DNA of 64,000 nt from Sporolactobacillus sp. Y61 (GCF_040529185.1 NZ_CP159510.1:868001-932000); one strand, 5' to 3'; shown: positions 41,716 to 51,548, counted from the stretch's first letter. Notes: a model not told the origin generated them from the letters alone. Translations and numbers: made by a program.

Positions 41716-42738
41716 ATGAAAATGATTAAATGGCTGTCTGTTCTTGCCTGTTTTGCCATCGGTCTGGTTACAGGAAATATGGCCCATGCGGCGCCAACAC
41801 ATTTTTCAGTGACTGCCATCATTCCGAACAATCAAATAGATAAACGTCAGACTTATTTTGACTTAAGAATGGTACCGAAGCAGACTCAGACGATTCAGGT
41901 GAGAATCGACAATATATCCGACCAGAAAATTACGGTCATTCCATCGATTATCAATGCAACAACCACGCTTTACGGCGATATCAATTATACGGACAAGCAT
42001 GCAAAAATGGATGAAAGCATGAAATTCCCGCTGACGTCAATCGTGAAGCAGGTGAGGCCTGTCACTCTAAACGGCCGGGAGTCCAGACTGCTTCCTCTTA
42101 AGCTGGTTATGCCGGAAGAAAAGCAAAATGGCGTGATACTGGGAAGCATTCATTTTATTGAAAAGAACAATTCGACGGTAGAGACGCAAAAGCACCCGGC
42201 CGTTTTGGTTCAAAACCAATATGCTTATGTCATCGGGCTGAAACTGACCGAGGGAACGGCAGTTCAGCCTGACCTTCATTTCAATTCAATCAAAAAGCAA
42301 ACGCTGAACAATCAAAAAATTGTGTCGGTGAACATTCAAAACAGCAGACCTGTCATTGTTCATGACCTGTCTGTGAAGACTCGGCTCATGAAGGCAGGGT
42401 CTGAAAAAATCCTGCAGTCCAGTACCAGGAAGAATATGCGCATGGCACCGAATTCAAATTTCGGTCTGCCGATTATCCGGAATCTTGCCAGTCTCCACCC
42501 CGGAAAATATGTCGTACACCTGTCCGCTGAAGCGAACGGGCAAAGCTGGAAGGCTGACAGGACGTTTGTCATTAAGGGAGATGAAGCGGCGCCCCCGCAT
42601 CGCCTGTCACCCGGTGCCCCCTTCTATAAATGGCTGGGAGGCGCAGTTTTCATCGTATGTATTGCAATCATTTTTTACCTGCTTGGCAAACGGCAGAGAA
42701 AGAGTAAAAGAGAGAAAAAAGGACGGACGAATAAATGA
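41716..42738 (+). CDS. DUF916/DUF3324 WxL-interacting membrane protein
   Basis: 340 residues. The plan is a signal peptide (cut near residue 25, MAHA), then DUF916 (about 27-150, with YFDLRMVPKQTQTIQVRI), then DUF3324 (about 160-300), one membrane segment (about 308-328) and a very basic tail. These proteins bind peptidoglycan and hold WxL proteins at the surface. The frame is open back to 41662, overlapping the previous gene, but ATG 41716 begins the signal peptide. The ACGAGGTG ahead is 10 bases away, slightly long. It overlaps the next start by 4 bases. Confidence 0.9.
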   Translation: MKMIKWLSVLACFAIGLVTGNMAHAAPTHFSVTAIIPNNQIDKRQTYFDLRMVPKQTQTIQVRIDNISDQKITVIPSIINATTTLYGDINYTDKHAKMDESMKFPLTSIVKQVRPVTLNGRESRLLPLKLVMPEEKQNGVILGSIHFIEKNNSTVETQKHPAVLVQNQYAYVIGLKLTEGTAVQPDLHFNSIKKQTLNNQKIVSVNIQNSRPVIVHDLSVKTRLMKAGSEKILQSSTRKNMRMAPNSNFGLPIIRNLASLHPGKYVVHLSAEANGQSWKADRTFVIKGDEAAPPHRLSPGAPFYKWLGGAVFIVCIAIIFYLLGKRQRKSKREKKGRTNK

Positions 42739-44033
42739 GAAGATTTCTTTTGCTTTTTCTGCTGACCGTGTTCTCTTTTTTTACGCTGAATATACACAGC
42801 AGTTATGCGGCCGCCTCCCCTGTGGCCATGAATCCCCTTTCCCTGACGCACCAGCCAAATGACTTTTCGGGAGGGACGGTCATGCTGCGCTGGGATGGAA
42901 CAGCCAACGTGGCCATCCTCCTTGATTTATCCAATATAAGTTATACGGTCCATTTTACTATTCCTGAAGAATTACGCTACCTGATGCATGATGCGGACAG
43001 GTTCAGAAATCATCTATCTGCGTCCTATCAGTATCCCATTATTAATCTGCTTGGACTCATAACCGGTTACGGAACGCAAACGGTAGACAGCGATGAGATA
43101 CAGATCGACGAAAGTACGGGAGATGTTTCCTTTTCCGTGAGCTATGCACATGTCAGTCTGTTGAATTTAATCGGTACAGTGAATATTTCGCATTCACTGA
43201 CCATTCATCTCGATCAAATGGGCGTATCAAAATTGCCGCCGAATCCGGCAAAAGAATTGATGTTTACAGGCAGGATCCTTGATCAGACCTCCTCCGCTTC
43301 ACTGCCAACATGGTATCGCCAAATGGGGATCCATTTAATTAATTCGATCGCAGACGCTAATCATGTCCTGGTTCTTCCGGTCGGAAACCATGGGGAACCC
43401 TTCGAGCCTTTAAGGCAGGTCAGGGTCATTGATGAAGAGACGGGCGATGTCGTTCCGGATGCGACGGTGACCGTAACGGAAGACACGGTGAACAGTGATG
43501 ATCACTTGTGGCTGGCCGGCGATTACCGGGTCACCTGGCAGGCAACGGACAGCTACGGTATCACTGCCACCCGGACCATTACCGTACGCATCGTTCCCGG
43601 CGGATTGTCGTTTGTAAACGTCCCCGCTCAGCTAACCTTCGCAACGACTGTGATTTCATCCGAACCGCAGTGGATTACAAGAGAAAGCCCATCCGACTGG
43701 GTCATTGAGCTAGAGGATTTACGCGGCGAGGCGGCAGGTCAGTGGTCCATTTGGGTAAGTGCCACCCCGCTCATGAATGCATCGGGTCAATCCCTGAAGC
43801 CCGGGACATTATCTGTTTATGGGCTGGCCGGTGATTCATCTCAAATAACGGCTCGGTCAGGGGATGGTGAAAGCCATAAAGTCGCTGGCGGGACGACCCG
43901 TCCGGTCGATCATGGGCATAAAAAGGTGACCTGGGATCATGACAGCGGGCCGCTGCTGCATGTGTCCCCGGGAGACGCCTATACGGGAACCTATCATTCT
44001 GTTTTGACCTGGACGTTGATTGATGCCCCCTGA
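42735..44033 (+). CDS. Large WxL-domain surface protein
   Basis: 432 residues. A signal peptide (cut after SYA near residue 26) precedes a beta-rich N-terminal region of about 180 residues that is not recognised. Next is an immunoglobulin-like segment (about 225-285, DATVTVTEDTVNSDDHLWLA, then GDYRVTWQATDSYG). A C-terminal WxL domain follows (GQWSIWVSA and HSVLTWTLIDAP). It is coupled to the preceding gene by an ATGA overlap. The N-terminal region may carry the binding specificity; its target is unknown. Confidence 0.87.
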   Translation: MRRFLLLFLLTVFSFFTLNIHSSYAAASPVAMNPLSLTHQPNDFSGGTVMLRWDGTANVAILLDLSNISYTVHFTIPEELRYLMHDADRFRNHLSASYQYPIINLLGLITGYGTQTVDSDEIQIDESTGDVSFSVSYAHVSLLNLIGTVNISHSLTIHLDQMGVSKLPPNPAKELMFTGRILDQTSSASLPTWYRQMGIHLINSIADANHVLVLPVGNHGEPFEPLRQVRVIDEETGDVVPDATVTVTEDTVNSDDHLWLAGDYRVTWQATDSYGITATRTITVRIVPGGLSFVNVPAQLTFATTVISSEPQWITRESPSDWVIELEDLRGEAAGQWSIWVSATPLMNASGQSLKPGTLSVYGLAGDSSQITARSGDGESHKVAGGTTRPVDHGHKKVTWDHDSGPLLHVSPGDAYTGTYHSVLTWTLIDAP

Positions 44034-44054
44034 TGATCAGGGGAGCTTTTTTTT
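44027..44054 (+). terminator. Terminator of the WxL operon
   Basis: CCCCTGA/TCAGGGG stem that includes the stop codon, followed by eight T. Confidence 0.85.
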
Positions 44055-44269
44055 ATACGGACAGGGTTCAGAAAGGGGAAAGGGAACAGAGGCCTGTTCA
44101 GGAAACAGTTCTGTCCGGATGGATGAAAACGCTTTATATTTTGAGATGGTTCTTATATAATAAATGTGTGATTAATATGTGAACATTAATACTGCTGACC
44201 CTATATGGCTTGTCAATGTTAAATATATCACTGCAATAAATATTCAATTAAACTATCATAAAAAGTTTA

Positions 44270-44278
44270 TGCTATAAT
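44270..44278 (+). promoter_or_regulatory. Extended -10 promoter of qoxABCD
   Basis: TGCTATAAT is an ideal extended -10 element; no good -35 lies 17 bases ahead. ATTAAT/ATTAAT arms at 44171-44190 form an inverted repeat further upstream that could bind a redox regulator, but no known box fits. The 318-base gap otherwise holds no gene. Confidence 0.6.
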
Positions 44279-44351
44279 GTGAATGTTTATCGACAAAATA
44301 TATAGGTCGTAGTAAATGGTTTTGCATTGTGGAAGGGGGAAGGTAGAGACA

Positions 44352-45296
44352 ATGAAGAGGACCTTCAAATTAAAGATAATGGCTGCACTTGCACCTCTTT
44401 TGATTCTCCTTGGCGGATGTTCGGAAAAAATCGCTGTACTGAATCCTCAGGGACCCGTTGCACGTCAGCAGTATCACCTGATTGTCTGGTCGCTGATTTT
44501 GATGGGTCTGGTACTGGCTGTGGTTCTTATTATCTTTATTTATGTACTGGTTCGGTTCGGCCGAAAATCAGGCAAGGGATATGATCCCAACGACACAGGA
44601 AACCGGAAACTGGAAATCATCTGGCTGATTGTGCCCGTTGTGATCTGTACCCTTCTGGCGGTTCCGACAATTAAAACACTCTGGGACCTGGACAAAGCGC
44701 CGAAAGCAACAGCCGCTGCGCCGCAGACAGTAGAGAACAAAGCGCTGACTATCGACGTGATGTCTGTTCAGTGGAAATGGCTGTTCCGTTATCCGAATCA
44801 GAAAATCGAGACAGTGAACTATGTGGTCATTCCCGCCGGAACACCTGTGAAATTCAGACTGCACGCTTATGACGCGATGAATGCATTCTGGGTGCCGGAG
44901 CTTGGCGGTCAGCAGTATACCATGACGGATATGCCGATGAAACTCTGGCTGCAGGCCGACAAGCCGGGCAATTATGAAGGCCGGAGCTCAAATTACTCCG
45001 GACGGGGATTTTCACACATGTCCTTTACCGTCAGCGCGCGGTCGGCTTCCGAGTTTGATAAATGGGTCAGCGATACAAAGGAATACAAACCGGCGCTCAC
45101 TGAGGAGAAGTTCAGACAGCTGCTTGAGCCGAATACGGTCAAGCCGCAGGAATTCTCTTCATACCCGGCAATTGCCGAAAAAAATTACAATAAAGCACAG
45201 ATGGAAGCGCTGGATGCCGGCAAATCACCGGCTGATCATGCGATGCCCGGAATGGACATGAATGACGGCGAAGGAGGTGGGCATTCCCATGATTGA
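44352..45296 (+). CDS. qoxA: Quinol oxidase subunit II
   Basis: 314 residues. Lipoprotein signal with lipobox LLGGC (Cys near residue 24), two membrane segments (about 45-65 and 90-110) and an outer cupredoxin domain. The copper-A ligands of cytochrome c oxidases are missing, as expected for a quinol oxidase. The C-terminus is rich in Asp, Gly, Met and His (PGMDMNDGEGGGHSHD). It is part of the aa3-type menaquinol oxidase that reduces O2 and pumps protons. The frame opens at 44316, but ATG 44352 follows GGAAGGTAGAG and begins the signal sequence. It overlaps qoxB by 8 bases. Confidence 0.93.
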   Translation: MKRTFKLKIMAALAPLLILLGGCSEKIAVLNPQGPVARQQYHLIVWSLILMGLVLAVVLIIFIYVLVRFGRKSGKGYDPNDTGNRKLEIIWLIVPVVICTLLAVPTIKTLWDLDKAPKATAAAPQTVENKALTIDVMSVQWKWLFRYPNQKIETVNYVVIPAGTPVKFRLHAYDAMNAFWVPELGGQQYTMTDMPMKLWLQADKPGNYEGRSSNYSGRGFSHMSFTVSARSASEFDKWVSDTKEYKPALTEEKFRQLLEPNTVKPQEFSSYPAIAEKNYNKAQMEALDAGKSPADHAMPGMDMNDGEGGGHSHD

Positions 45297-47256
45297 ATCA
45301 ATTAAAGAATTTCTCGGATGGTTCTTCGTCACCGGCGATCCAATGATCTACGGGGCAGACGTCTCCATTGCTCTGGCTTCAATCGCTATCGTGGTTGTAC
45401 TGACATATTTTAAAAAGTGGAAATGGCTGTGGAACGAATGGCTGACCACAGTCGATCATAAGAAAATCGGCATCATGTATATTATTGCCGCGCTGCTGAT
45501 GCTGTTCCGCGGTGGTGTGGACGCTTTGATGATGCGGACGCAGCTTGCACTTCCGGGCATGAATTTTCTTAGCGCGGATCACTATAATCAGGTCTTTACC
45601 ACACACGGGACGATCATGATTATTTTTGTTGCCATGCCGTTTATTTTCGGATTGATGAACATCGCCGTGCCGCTTCAGATCGGTGCCCGTGATGTGGCGT
45701 ATCCTTTTCTGAACGCCCTGAGCTTCTGGCTCTTCTTCTTTGGGGCCATGTTGTTCAACCTGTCCTTTGTTATTGGGGGCTCTCCGGATGCCGGATGGTC
45801 AAGTTATGCACCTTATGCCGGGTCGGAGCTGAACCCGGGGGTCGGACAGAACTATTATCTGATCGGGGTGCAGATCTCCGGTATCGGGTCACTTGCGACC
45901 GGGATTAACTTCCTGGTCACAATCCTGAAAATGAGGGCACCGGGCATGACTCTGTTTAAAATGCCCATGTTCACCTGGTCGATCCTGATTACATCGGTCA
46001 TCATTATGTTTGCCTTCCCGGCATTTACCGTTGCCCTTGCGCTGATGACAATCGACCGGCTTTTCGGGGCACACTTCTTTACTATTGCCAGCGGCGGCTC
46101 GCCCATGCTCTGGGCGAATCTGTTCTGGTTCTGGGGGCACCCTGAAGTTTACATCGTGCTCCTGCCGGTGTTCGGCATATTCTCAGAAGTCATAGCGACG
46201 TTTGCACACAAGACATTGTTCGGCTATGCGGTCATGGTCTGGTCAATGGTTGCCATTTCAATCCTGAGCTTCCTGACCTGGCTGCACCACTTTTTCACGA
46301 TGGGGAATACGGCACCGGTCAACGCCTTCTTCTCAATATCAACGATGCTGATTGCCATACCAACTGGTGTGAAAATATTCAACTGGCTGTTTACCCTGAA
46401 CAAAGGGCGAATACAATTTACAACACCCATGCTCTGGGCACTGGCCTTTATCCCGAATTTCACGATCGGCGGAGTGACCGGTGTCATGCTGGCGATGGCT
46501 CCTGCCGACTATCAATATCACAACAGCTACTTCCTTGTGGCTCACTTCCACAGTACACTGATTGCCGGTACAGTCTTCGGTATTTTCTGCGCGCTGCATT
46601 ACTGGTGGCCGAAGATATTCGGTTATCTTCTGGATGAAAAAAAGGGTAAATGGTCCTTCTGGGTCTTTATGATTTCCTTTAATATCTGTTTCATGCCGAT
46701 GTACTTCCTCGGCCTGATGGGCATGACACGGCGGATGTACACCTATCCCTGGGGACTCGGATGGGCGCCGATTAACTTCATTATCACAATTGGCGCATTT
46801 GGAATGGGCCTTGGCTTCATCCTGATGGCCTGGAATATTGTATCTAGCGCTATTAAGGGAAAAAGGGATACAACAGGCGATCCATGGGACGGTCGCACGC
46901 TCGAGTGGTCCACTTCTTCGCCTGCTCCGGAATATAACTTTGTTCATATTCCAACGGTGTCCACGCGTGACCCGTTTGAAGCCATGAAGGAAGATAAAAG
47001 AGCAGGCAGGGCGCCGAAACAGCGGCCGATCAGGCCGATTCACATGCCGAACAATACCGGCATACCGTTCATCATGTCGGCGTTTATGTTTGTCGCCGGC
47101 TTCGGGCTCGTCTTTGAATGGTACTGGATGGCGATTCCGGGAACGATCGCTGTCATCATCTGCATGATCGTACGTTCGTTTGTCTATAACGACCATCATA
47201 TTATCCCGGTCGATGAGATTGAACGTACCGAACGTGCTGCGGGGAGGTTATCCTGA
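45289..47256 (+). CDS. qoxB: Quinol oxidase subunit I
   Basis: 655 residues, the haem-copper catalytic subunit with about 14-15 membrane segments. The CuB ligand and cross-linked Tyr motif is WFWGHPEVYIVLLP. The later CuB His pair is in WLHHFFTM and the haem His pair in VAHFHSTLIAGTVFG. The D-channel NxxxxxxNxxxD-like region is present in the second and third segments. ATG 45289 has AGGAGGTGG ahead and overlaps the qoxA stop. Its stop overlaps the qoxC start by one base. Confidence 0.95.
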   Translation: MIESIKEFLGWFFVTGDPMIYGADVSIALASIAIVVVLTYFKKWKWLWNEWLTTVDHKKIGIMYIIAALLMLFRGGVDALMMRTQLALPGMNFLSADHYNQVFTTHGTIMIIFVAMPFIFGLMNIAVPLQIGARDVAYPFLNALSFWLFFFGAMLFNLSFVIGGSPDAGWSSYAPYAGSELNPGVGQNYYLIGVQISGIGSLATGINFLVTILKMRAPGMTLFKMPMFTWSILITSVIIMFAFPAFTVALALMTIDRLFGAHFFTIASGGSPMLWANLFWFWGHPEVYIVLLPVFGIFSEVIATFAHKTLFGYAVMVWSMVAISILSFLTWLHHFFTMGNTAPVNAFFSISTMLIAIPTGVKIFNWLFTLNKGRIQFTTPMLWALAFIPNFTIGGVTGVMLAMAPADYQYHNSYFLVAHFHSTLIAGTVFGIFCALHYWWPKIFGYLLDEKKGKWSFWVFMISFNICFMPMYFLGLMGMTRRMYTYPWGLGWAPINFIITIGAFGMGLGFILMAWNIVSSAIKGKRDTTGDPWDGRTLEWSTSSPAPEYNFVHIPTVSTRDPFEAMKEDKRAGRAPKQRPIRPIHMPNNTGIPFIMSAFMFVAGFGLVFEWYWMAIPGTIAVIICMIVRSFVYNDHHIIPVDEIERTERAAGRLS

Positions 47257-47885
47257 TGAGTGAATCACCTCTGAGTTTAGACGCAAAAGACAGAAAAAAA
47301 ATGCCCCTGGAATACACGACGGAAGAAGGAGATCTTCGAATCGTCGGCTTCTGGATGTTTCTTGCGGCCGAACTGGTTCTGTTTGGGACGCTGTTCGGTT
47401 CCTATATCGTGCTTCAGAGCCATACGGCCGGCGGACCGACGGCGAAGGATCTGTTCGAAATCGGACCGGTTATGGCCGAGACCATCGTTCTTCTGGTCAG
47501 CAGTTTTACCTGCAGCCTGAGTACAATGGAACTGCGGCGGCATAATAACAAAGGCCTGATCTTCTGGCTGACCGTAACGGTCCTGCTTGGTCTCGTATTC
47601 ATCGGCCTTGAAGCAAACGAATTTTATGTTTACGCCGTACACGAAGGGGCGACCCTCTCCACAAGTGCTTTCCTTTCGGGATTCTTTGTCCTGCTTGGCA
47701 CGCACGGATGCCACGTGGCACTGGGTATTGTCTGGGTCACGGGCATTCTGATCCAGCTGGCTCAGCGCGGTATCACAGCGGTGACCGCACGTAAGGCATT
47801 CATGGTCGGTCTGTACTGGCACTTTCTTGATGTGGTCTGGATCTTCATCTTCACGGCAGTATATTTAACGGGGCTGGTGATATAA
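47256..47885 (+). CDS. qoxC: Quinol oxidase subunit III
   Basis: 209 residues, five membrane segments of the cytochrome oxidase subunit III type (ending YWHFLDVVWIFIFTAVYL, the family signature). It stabilises subunit I and proton uptake. GGGGAGG precedes ATG 47256. Confidence 0.95.
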   Translation: MSESPLSLDAKDRKKMPLEYTTEEGDLRIVGFWMFLAAELVLFGTLFGSYIVLQSHTAGGPTAKDLFEIGPVMAETIVLLVSSFTCSLSTMELRRHNNKGLIFWLTVTVLLGLVFIGLEANEFYVYAVHEGATLSTSAFLSGFFVLLGTHGCHVALGIVWVTGILIQLAQRGITAVTARKAFMVGLYWHFLDVVWIFIFTAVYLTGLVI

Positions 47886-47886
47886 C

Positions 47887-48204
47887 ATGCAGGAAAATGA
47901 AAATCATGCTGCAGTAAACAAACATGCGGGTTTTCCCTGGAAACAGGTAATCGGTCTGATTCTTTCCCTGGCGCTGACGTTTCTCGCACTGTGGGTGGCT
48001 GTCGGGCTGTCCCTGCCGGTTTACATGACGCTCACAATTATCGTTGCCCTTGCTATTCTCCAGGCCTTTATCCAGTTGTTCATGTTCATGCATGTTACAG
48101 AAGGCACGGAGCCTGTGCATCAGCTGATCGGGCTTCTTTTCGGACTCTTTGTTGCCTTCGCTGTGGTTGCAGGAACAATCTGGATTCTGGCCTATGCCCT
48201 GTAA
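47887..48204 (+). CDS. qoxD: Quinol oxidase subunit IV
   Basis: 105 residues with three membrane segments (about 17-37, 44-63 and 78-98), the size and pattern of QoxD. It starts 1 base after the qoxC stop and is the last gene of the operon; a terminator follows. Confidence 0.93.
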   Translation: MQENENHAAVNKHAGFPWKQVIGLILSLALTFLALWVAVGLSLPVYMTLTIIVALAILQAFIQLFMFMHVTEGTEPVHQLIGLLFGLFVAFAVVAGTIWILAYAL

Positions 48205-48224
48205 AATTTGATCATAAGCATACT

Positions 48225-48258
48225 GAAAAAGAGTTGCCTTCGGGACAGCTCTTTTTTT
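48225..48258 (+). terminator. Terminator of qoxABCD
   Basis: AAAAAGAG pairs with CTCTTTTT around an inner TTG/CAG stem, with a T run. Confidence 0.8.
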
Positions 48259-48345
48259 ATATCTGAAAACAGGCCTTCCGGGCGTCTTACATGTGCGTAT
48301 TCCATTATATGCAGACAGGTTATGACAGAATCTGATCTTTTTTGA

Positions 48346-48374
48346 TTGATTATGAAGTCTTCCAACTCTATAAT
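48346..48374 (+). promoter_or_regulatory. Sigma-A promoter of fruK-fruA
   Basis: TTGATT (48346-48351) and TATAAT (48369-48374), spacing 17. Confidence 0.7.
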
Positions 48375-48429
48375 GAAAAAAGATATATATGAGGTTTACT
48401 GTATCTCTACTTGCAGATAATAATAGAAA

Positions 48430-48445
48430 ATGTATCCGTTCTCTA
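48430..48445 (+). promoter_or_regulatory. cre-like site in the fruK leader
   Basis: ATGTATCCGTTCTCTA fits the cre consensus with one mismatch, 55 bases after the -10 box, where CcpA binding would block elongation. Confidence 0.45.
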
Positions 48446-48477
48446 ACGGTAAGAAAAAAAGAAAGGTTGATCCACAG

Positions 48478-49389
48478 ATGATTTATACAGTAACGCTCAA
48501 TCCGGCAATCGATTACTTTGTTCAGGTTGATCATTTTAAAGCCGGTGAACTGAATCATGTCATATCGGACCGGAAGATGGCCGGAGGAAAGGGCATCAAT
48601 GTGTCACGTGTCCTGCAGCATTTAGGCGAGGCATCGGAATGTCTGGGCTTTATCGGCGGCTTTACCGGCGAATTTATCATAGAAAAACTGGCCGATGAAG
48701 GAATCGATGCCGATTTTGTCCCTGTTGACGGGGATACGCGGATCAATGTCAAACTGAAAAGCGACACAGAAACAGAAATCAACGGTGTGGCTCCGGAGAT
48801 CACAGATGCGCAGCTTGCGGCCCTGTTCTCAAAACTGGAAAAGCTGACCGATCAGGATATTCTGGTTCTTTCAGGCAGTCGCCCTGCAACGCTTCCGGTC
48901 ACCATTTATAAAGAAATGATGGAAAAGGTAAGAAGAAGCGGGGTCAAAGTTGTTGCTGATACAAGCGGTGAAGCGTTCCGGAAGGCTGTCGAAGCCAAGC
49001 CTTTTCTCGTTAAACCGAATCACCACGAGCTGGGTGAATATTACGGCGTGACAGTTGAAACATTCGAAGATGTGAAGAAATATGGAAGAAAACTGGTTGA
49101 AGAGGGCATTGATCACGTGATTGTGTCTATGGGGGGCAAAGGGGCCATCTATATTGACAAAGATCAGTATCTGTACGCTCCGCCGGCTAAAGGCGTTTTG
49201 AAAAATTCCGTTGGAGCAGGAGACTCTCTTGTAGCCGGCTTCCTGTCGGAATATGTGGTCAGCGGAGACTTTAAAAAAGCCTTTCGCAAGGGCGCGGCAA
49301 CCGGAAGTGCAACGGCTTTTTCAGTCGATCTGGCAACAAAAGAAAAAGTCGATGAAGTGCTGCCCCAGATTACGATCAGTAAAATCTGA
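48478..49389 (+). CDS. fruK: 1-phosphofructokinase
   Basis: 303 residues, PfkB/ribokinase fold. It turns fructose-1-phosphate, delivered by FruA, into fructose-1,6-bisphosphate. The signatures are GGKGINVSRVLQHLG (near residue 37) and NSVGAGDSLVAGFLS with the catalytic Asp (near residue 247). The frame opens at 48430, but ATG 48478 starts the normal MIYTVTLNPAID N-terminus. It is followed after 60 bases by fruA. No DeoR-type FruR gene is present ahead of it, unlike many fru operons. Confidence 0.93.
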   Translation: MIYTVTLNPAIDYFVQVDHFKAGELNHVISDRKMAGGKGINVSRVLQHLGEASECLGFIGGFTGEFIIEKLADEGIDADFVPVDGDTRINVKLKSDTETEINGVAPEITDAQLAALFSKLEKLTDQDILVLSGSRPATLPVTIYKEMMEKVRRSGVKVVADTSGEAFRKAVEAKPFLVKPNHHELGEYYGVTVETFEDVKKYGRKLVEEGIDHVIVSMGGKGAIYIDKDQYLYAPPAKGVLKNSVGAGDSLVAGFLSEYVVSGDFKKAFRKGAATGSATAFSVDLATKEKVDEVLPQITISKI

Positions 49390-49449
49390 TCGCCGGCTTT
49401 GCCGGGACGGGAGAATAAAAGAAAGAAAAGAGAGGAAGGAAAAACAAGT

Positions 49450-51366
49450 ATGAAGGTAACAGATCTGTTGACGGCAGCAACTGTCAATCTGGATTTGAAA
49501 AGTACGACGAAGAAAGATGTACTGGACGAACTTGCGGAAACATTGAATAAAGCGGGGAAGCTGAATGATCCGGCGGCTTACCGTGCAGCGATTGACAAGC
49601 GCGAAGAACAAAGTACAACAGGCGTCGGAGACGGGGTAGCTATTCCGCACTCAAAGACACCTGCTGTAAAAGAAGCGGCAATAGCCTTTGGACGATCGAA
49701 GGAAGGAATTGACTTCCAGTCGCTAGACGGAAAACCGGCGCATCTCTTTTTTATGATTGCTGCCGGAGAGGGAGCAAACGCGACCCATCTGGAAGCTCTG
49801 TCGACTCTGTCCACGTTCCTCATCCGTCCGGAGTTCAGAGAGAAACTGATGAAGGCGCAGACTGCCGATGAGATCGTCGGACTGTTCGACGACCAGGAAG
49901 CAAAGAGCAAGAACGTGGCCGCTGAAGAAGCACCGGCGCAAAAAGAAGAGGGTTATCAGATTCTTGCCGTGACAGGGTGCCCGACCGGTATTGCCCATAC
50001 ATACATGGCAGCCGATGCACTGAAGCAGAAAGCAAGGGAGATGGGCGTCTCCATTAAGGTGCAGACAAATGGTTCGACAGGAATCAAGAATAAACTGCAG
50101 CCGGATGAAATTGCCAAAGCAAAGGGGATCATTGTTGCGGCCAGTATCAAGATTGATATTGAACCGTTTAAAGGGAAGCCCCTTGTTCAGGCACCGGTGA
50201 CAGACGGTATCCGGAAACCGGAAGAGTTGATTCAGGACGTCCTTGAAGGCAAAGCACCGGTTTATCAGGGCGACGGGAGCCACTCTGAAAAAGCGGCTTC
50301 AGAGGAGCCGAAGCAGTCAAGTATTTACAGGAATCTGATGAACGGGATTACGTATATGCTGCCGTTCGTCGTCGGCGGCGGGATTCTGATCGCCATTTCT
50401 TATCTGATCGCCACGTTTACGGGTATCCGTCTTCAGCCGATTGCCCACGCCACAGATGTACACAATTTTGCTGATTTACTCAGTTATATTGGAAATGGCA
50501 ACGCCCTGTTCCTGATGATCCCGATCCTGGCCGGATTCATTGCGATGAGCATCGCCGACCGTCCCGGCCTTGCTCCAGGCATGGTTGGCGGCTTGATGGC
50601 CTTTACCAGCAATGCCGGCTTTCTCGGCGGCCTGATTGCCGGTTTTCTTGCCGGATATGTTGTTCAGCTGATTAAGTGGCTGTTCAGAAAATGGCCGCAG
50701 TCACTTGACGGTCTGAAGCCGGTGCTGATTTTTCCGCTGCTTGGTATCTTTGTCACAGGCAGCCTGATGTTCCTGATTAATCAGCCGATCAGCCTGTTCG
50801 TTACAGCGATGACCCAGTGGCTCGGCGGGATGGGTACAGGTAACCTGGTTATTCTCGGCCTGCTTCTTGGCGGCATGATGGGTGTGGATCTGGGCGGACC
50901 TTTTAACAAGATCGCCTTCACATTCGGCATCGCCATGATCAGCGCTGGAAATTTCTATCCGCAGGCGGCCGTGATGGCCGGCGGGATGGTGCCTCCATTG
51001 GGCATGGCGCTTGCGACGACACTGTTTGCCCGTAAATTTACGAAGACGCAGCGTGATGCCGGAAAAGTCGCTTATGTCCTGGGTGCAGCTTTTATTTCTG
51101 AAGGAGCCATTCCGTTCGGGGCGGCAGATCCCCTGCGGGTCATCGTCTCTTCAACAATTGGTTCTGCACTGGCCGGTGGTCTGACCCTTCTGTTTGGTAT
51201 CGGTCTGCGTCCGCCACATGGGGGTATTTTTGTCATTCCGCTCGTCAGCAGCGGCAACCCGTTCCTGTACCTGCTGGCTATTATCCTGGGTGCAGTTGTC
51301 ACTGCCGTCATTTATGGATTGTGGAAAAAACCACTTTCTGAAAAAGAGGCAGCAGCCGAAGCCTGA
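49450..51366 (+). CDS. fruA: Fructose PTS permease EIIABC
   Basis: 638 residues with domains in the order A-B-C. EIIA has the phospho-His in AIPHSKTPAV (H67). EIIB has the phospho-Cys in VTGCPTGIAHT (C177). The EIIC membrane domain runs from about 295 to 630. It imports fructose as fructose-1-phosphate, which FruK then uses. ATG 49450 follows AGGAAGG; the open frame upstream is not used. It lies just upstream of ptsHI, the enzymes that phosphorylate it. Confidence 0.94.
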   Translation: MKVTDLLTAATVNLDLKSTTKKDVLDELAETLNKAGKLNDPAAYRAAIDKREEQSTTGVGDGVAIPHSKTPAVKEAAIAFGRSKEGIDFQSLDGKPAHLFFMIAAGEGANATHLEALSTLSTFLIRPEFREKLMKAQTADEIVGLFDDQEAKSKNVAAEEAPAQKEEGYQILAVTGCPTGIAHTYMAADALKQKAREMGVSIKVQTNGSTGIKNKLQPDEIAKAKGIIVAASIKIDIEPFKGKPLVQAPVTDGIRKPEELIQDVLEGKAPVYQGDGSHSEKAASEEPKQSSIYRNLMNGITYMLPFVVGGGILIAISYLIATFTGIRLQPIAHATDVHNFADLLSYIGNGNALFLMIPILAGFIAMSIADRPGLAPGMVGGLMAFTSNAGFLGGLIAGFLAGYVVQLIKWLFRKWPQSLDGLKPVLIFPLLGIFVTGSLMFLINQPISLFVTAMTQWLGGMGTGNLVILGLLLGGMMGVDLGGPFNKIAFTFGIAMISAGNFYPQAAVMAGGMVPPLGMALATTLFARKFTKTQRDAGKVAYVLGAAFISEGAIPFGAADPLRVIVSSTIGSALAGGLTLLFGIGLRPPHGGIFVIPLVSSGNPFLYLLAIILGAVVTAVIYGLWKKPLSEKEAAAEA

Positions 51367-51413
51367 TGTTTCACCGATTTTACCATAAATTGTGACGAAT
51401 TCCGGAATAGTTC

Positions 51414-51452
51414 ATGTACTCGCTTTCAAAGCGTTCGATCAGTTGCTATAAT
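51414..51452 (+). promoter_or_regulatory. Promoter of ptsHI with a cre-like site
   Basis: TTTCAA (51424-51429) and TATAAT (51447-51452) with 17-base spacing and an extended TGC before the -10. ATGTACTCGCTTTCAA (51414-51429) fits the cre consensus with one mismatch and covers the -35. Confidence 0.6.
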
Positions 51453-51548
51453 AATACTGTTGCGGTTACAGTTTGATGATTATAGCTGTTCGACATCCGG
51501 AAGAACTTCTGTTCCGGATTTTTCGAACAAAAAAGGGGATTTTAAAAA

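Noticed and set aside
44171..44190. Inverted repeat ATTAAT...ATTAAT as a Rex or ResD site for qox
   Set aside because: Its centre does not fit the Rex consensus, and A+T-rich chance repeats are common here.
46339..47199. 286-residue frame antisense to qoxB
   Set aside because: A shadow of a highly conserved gene; the His/Arg-rich composition is typical of antisense frames.
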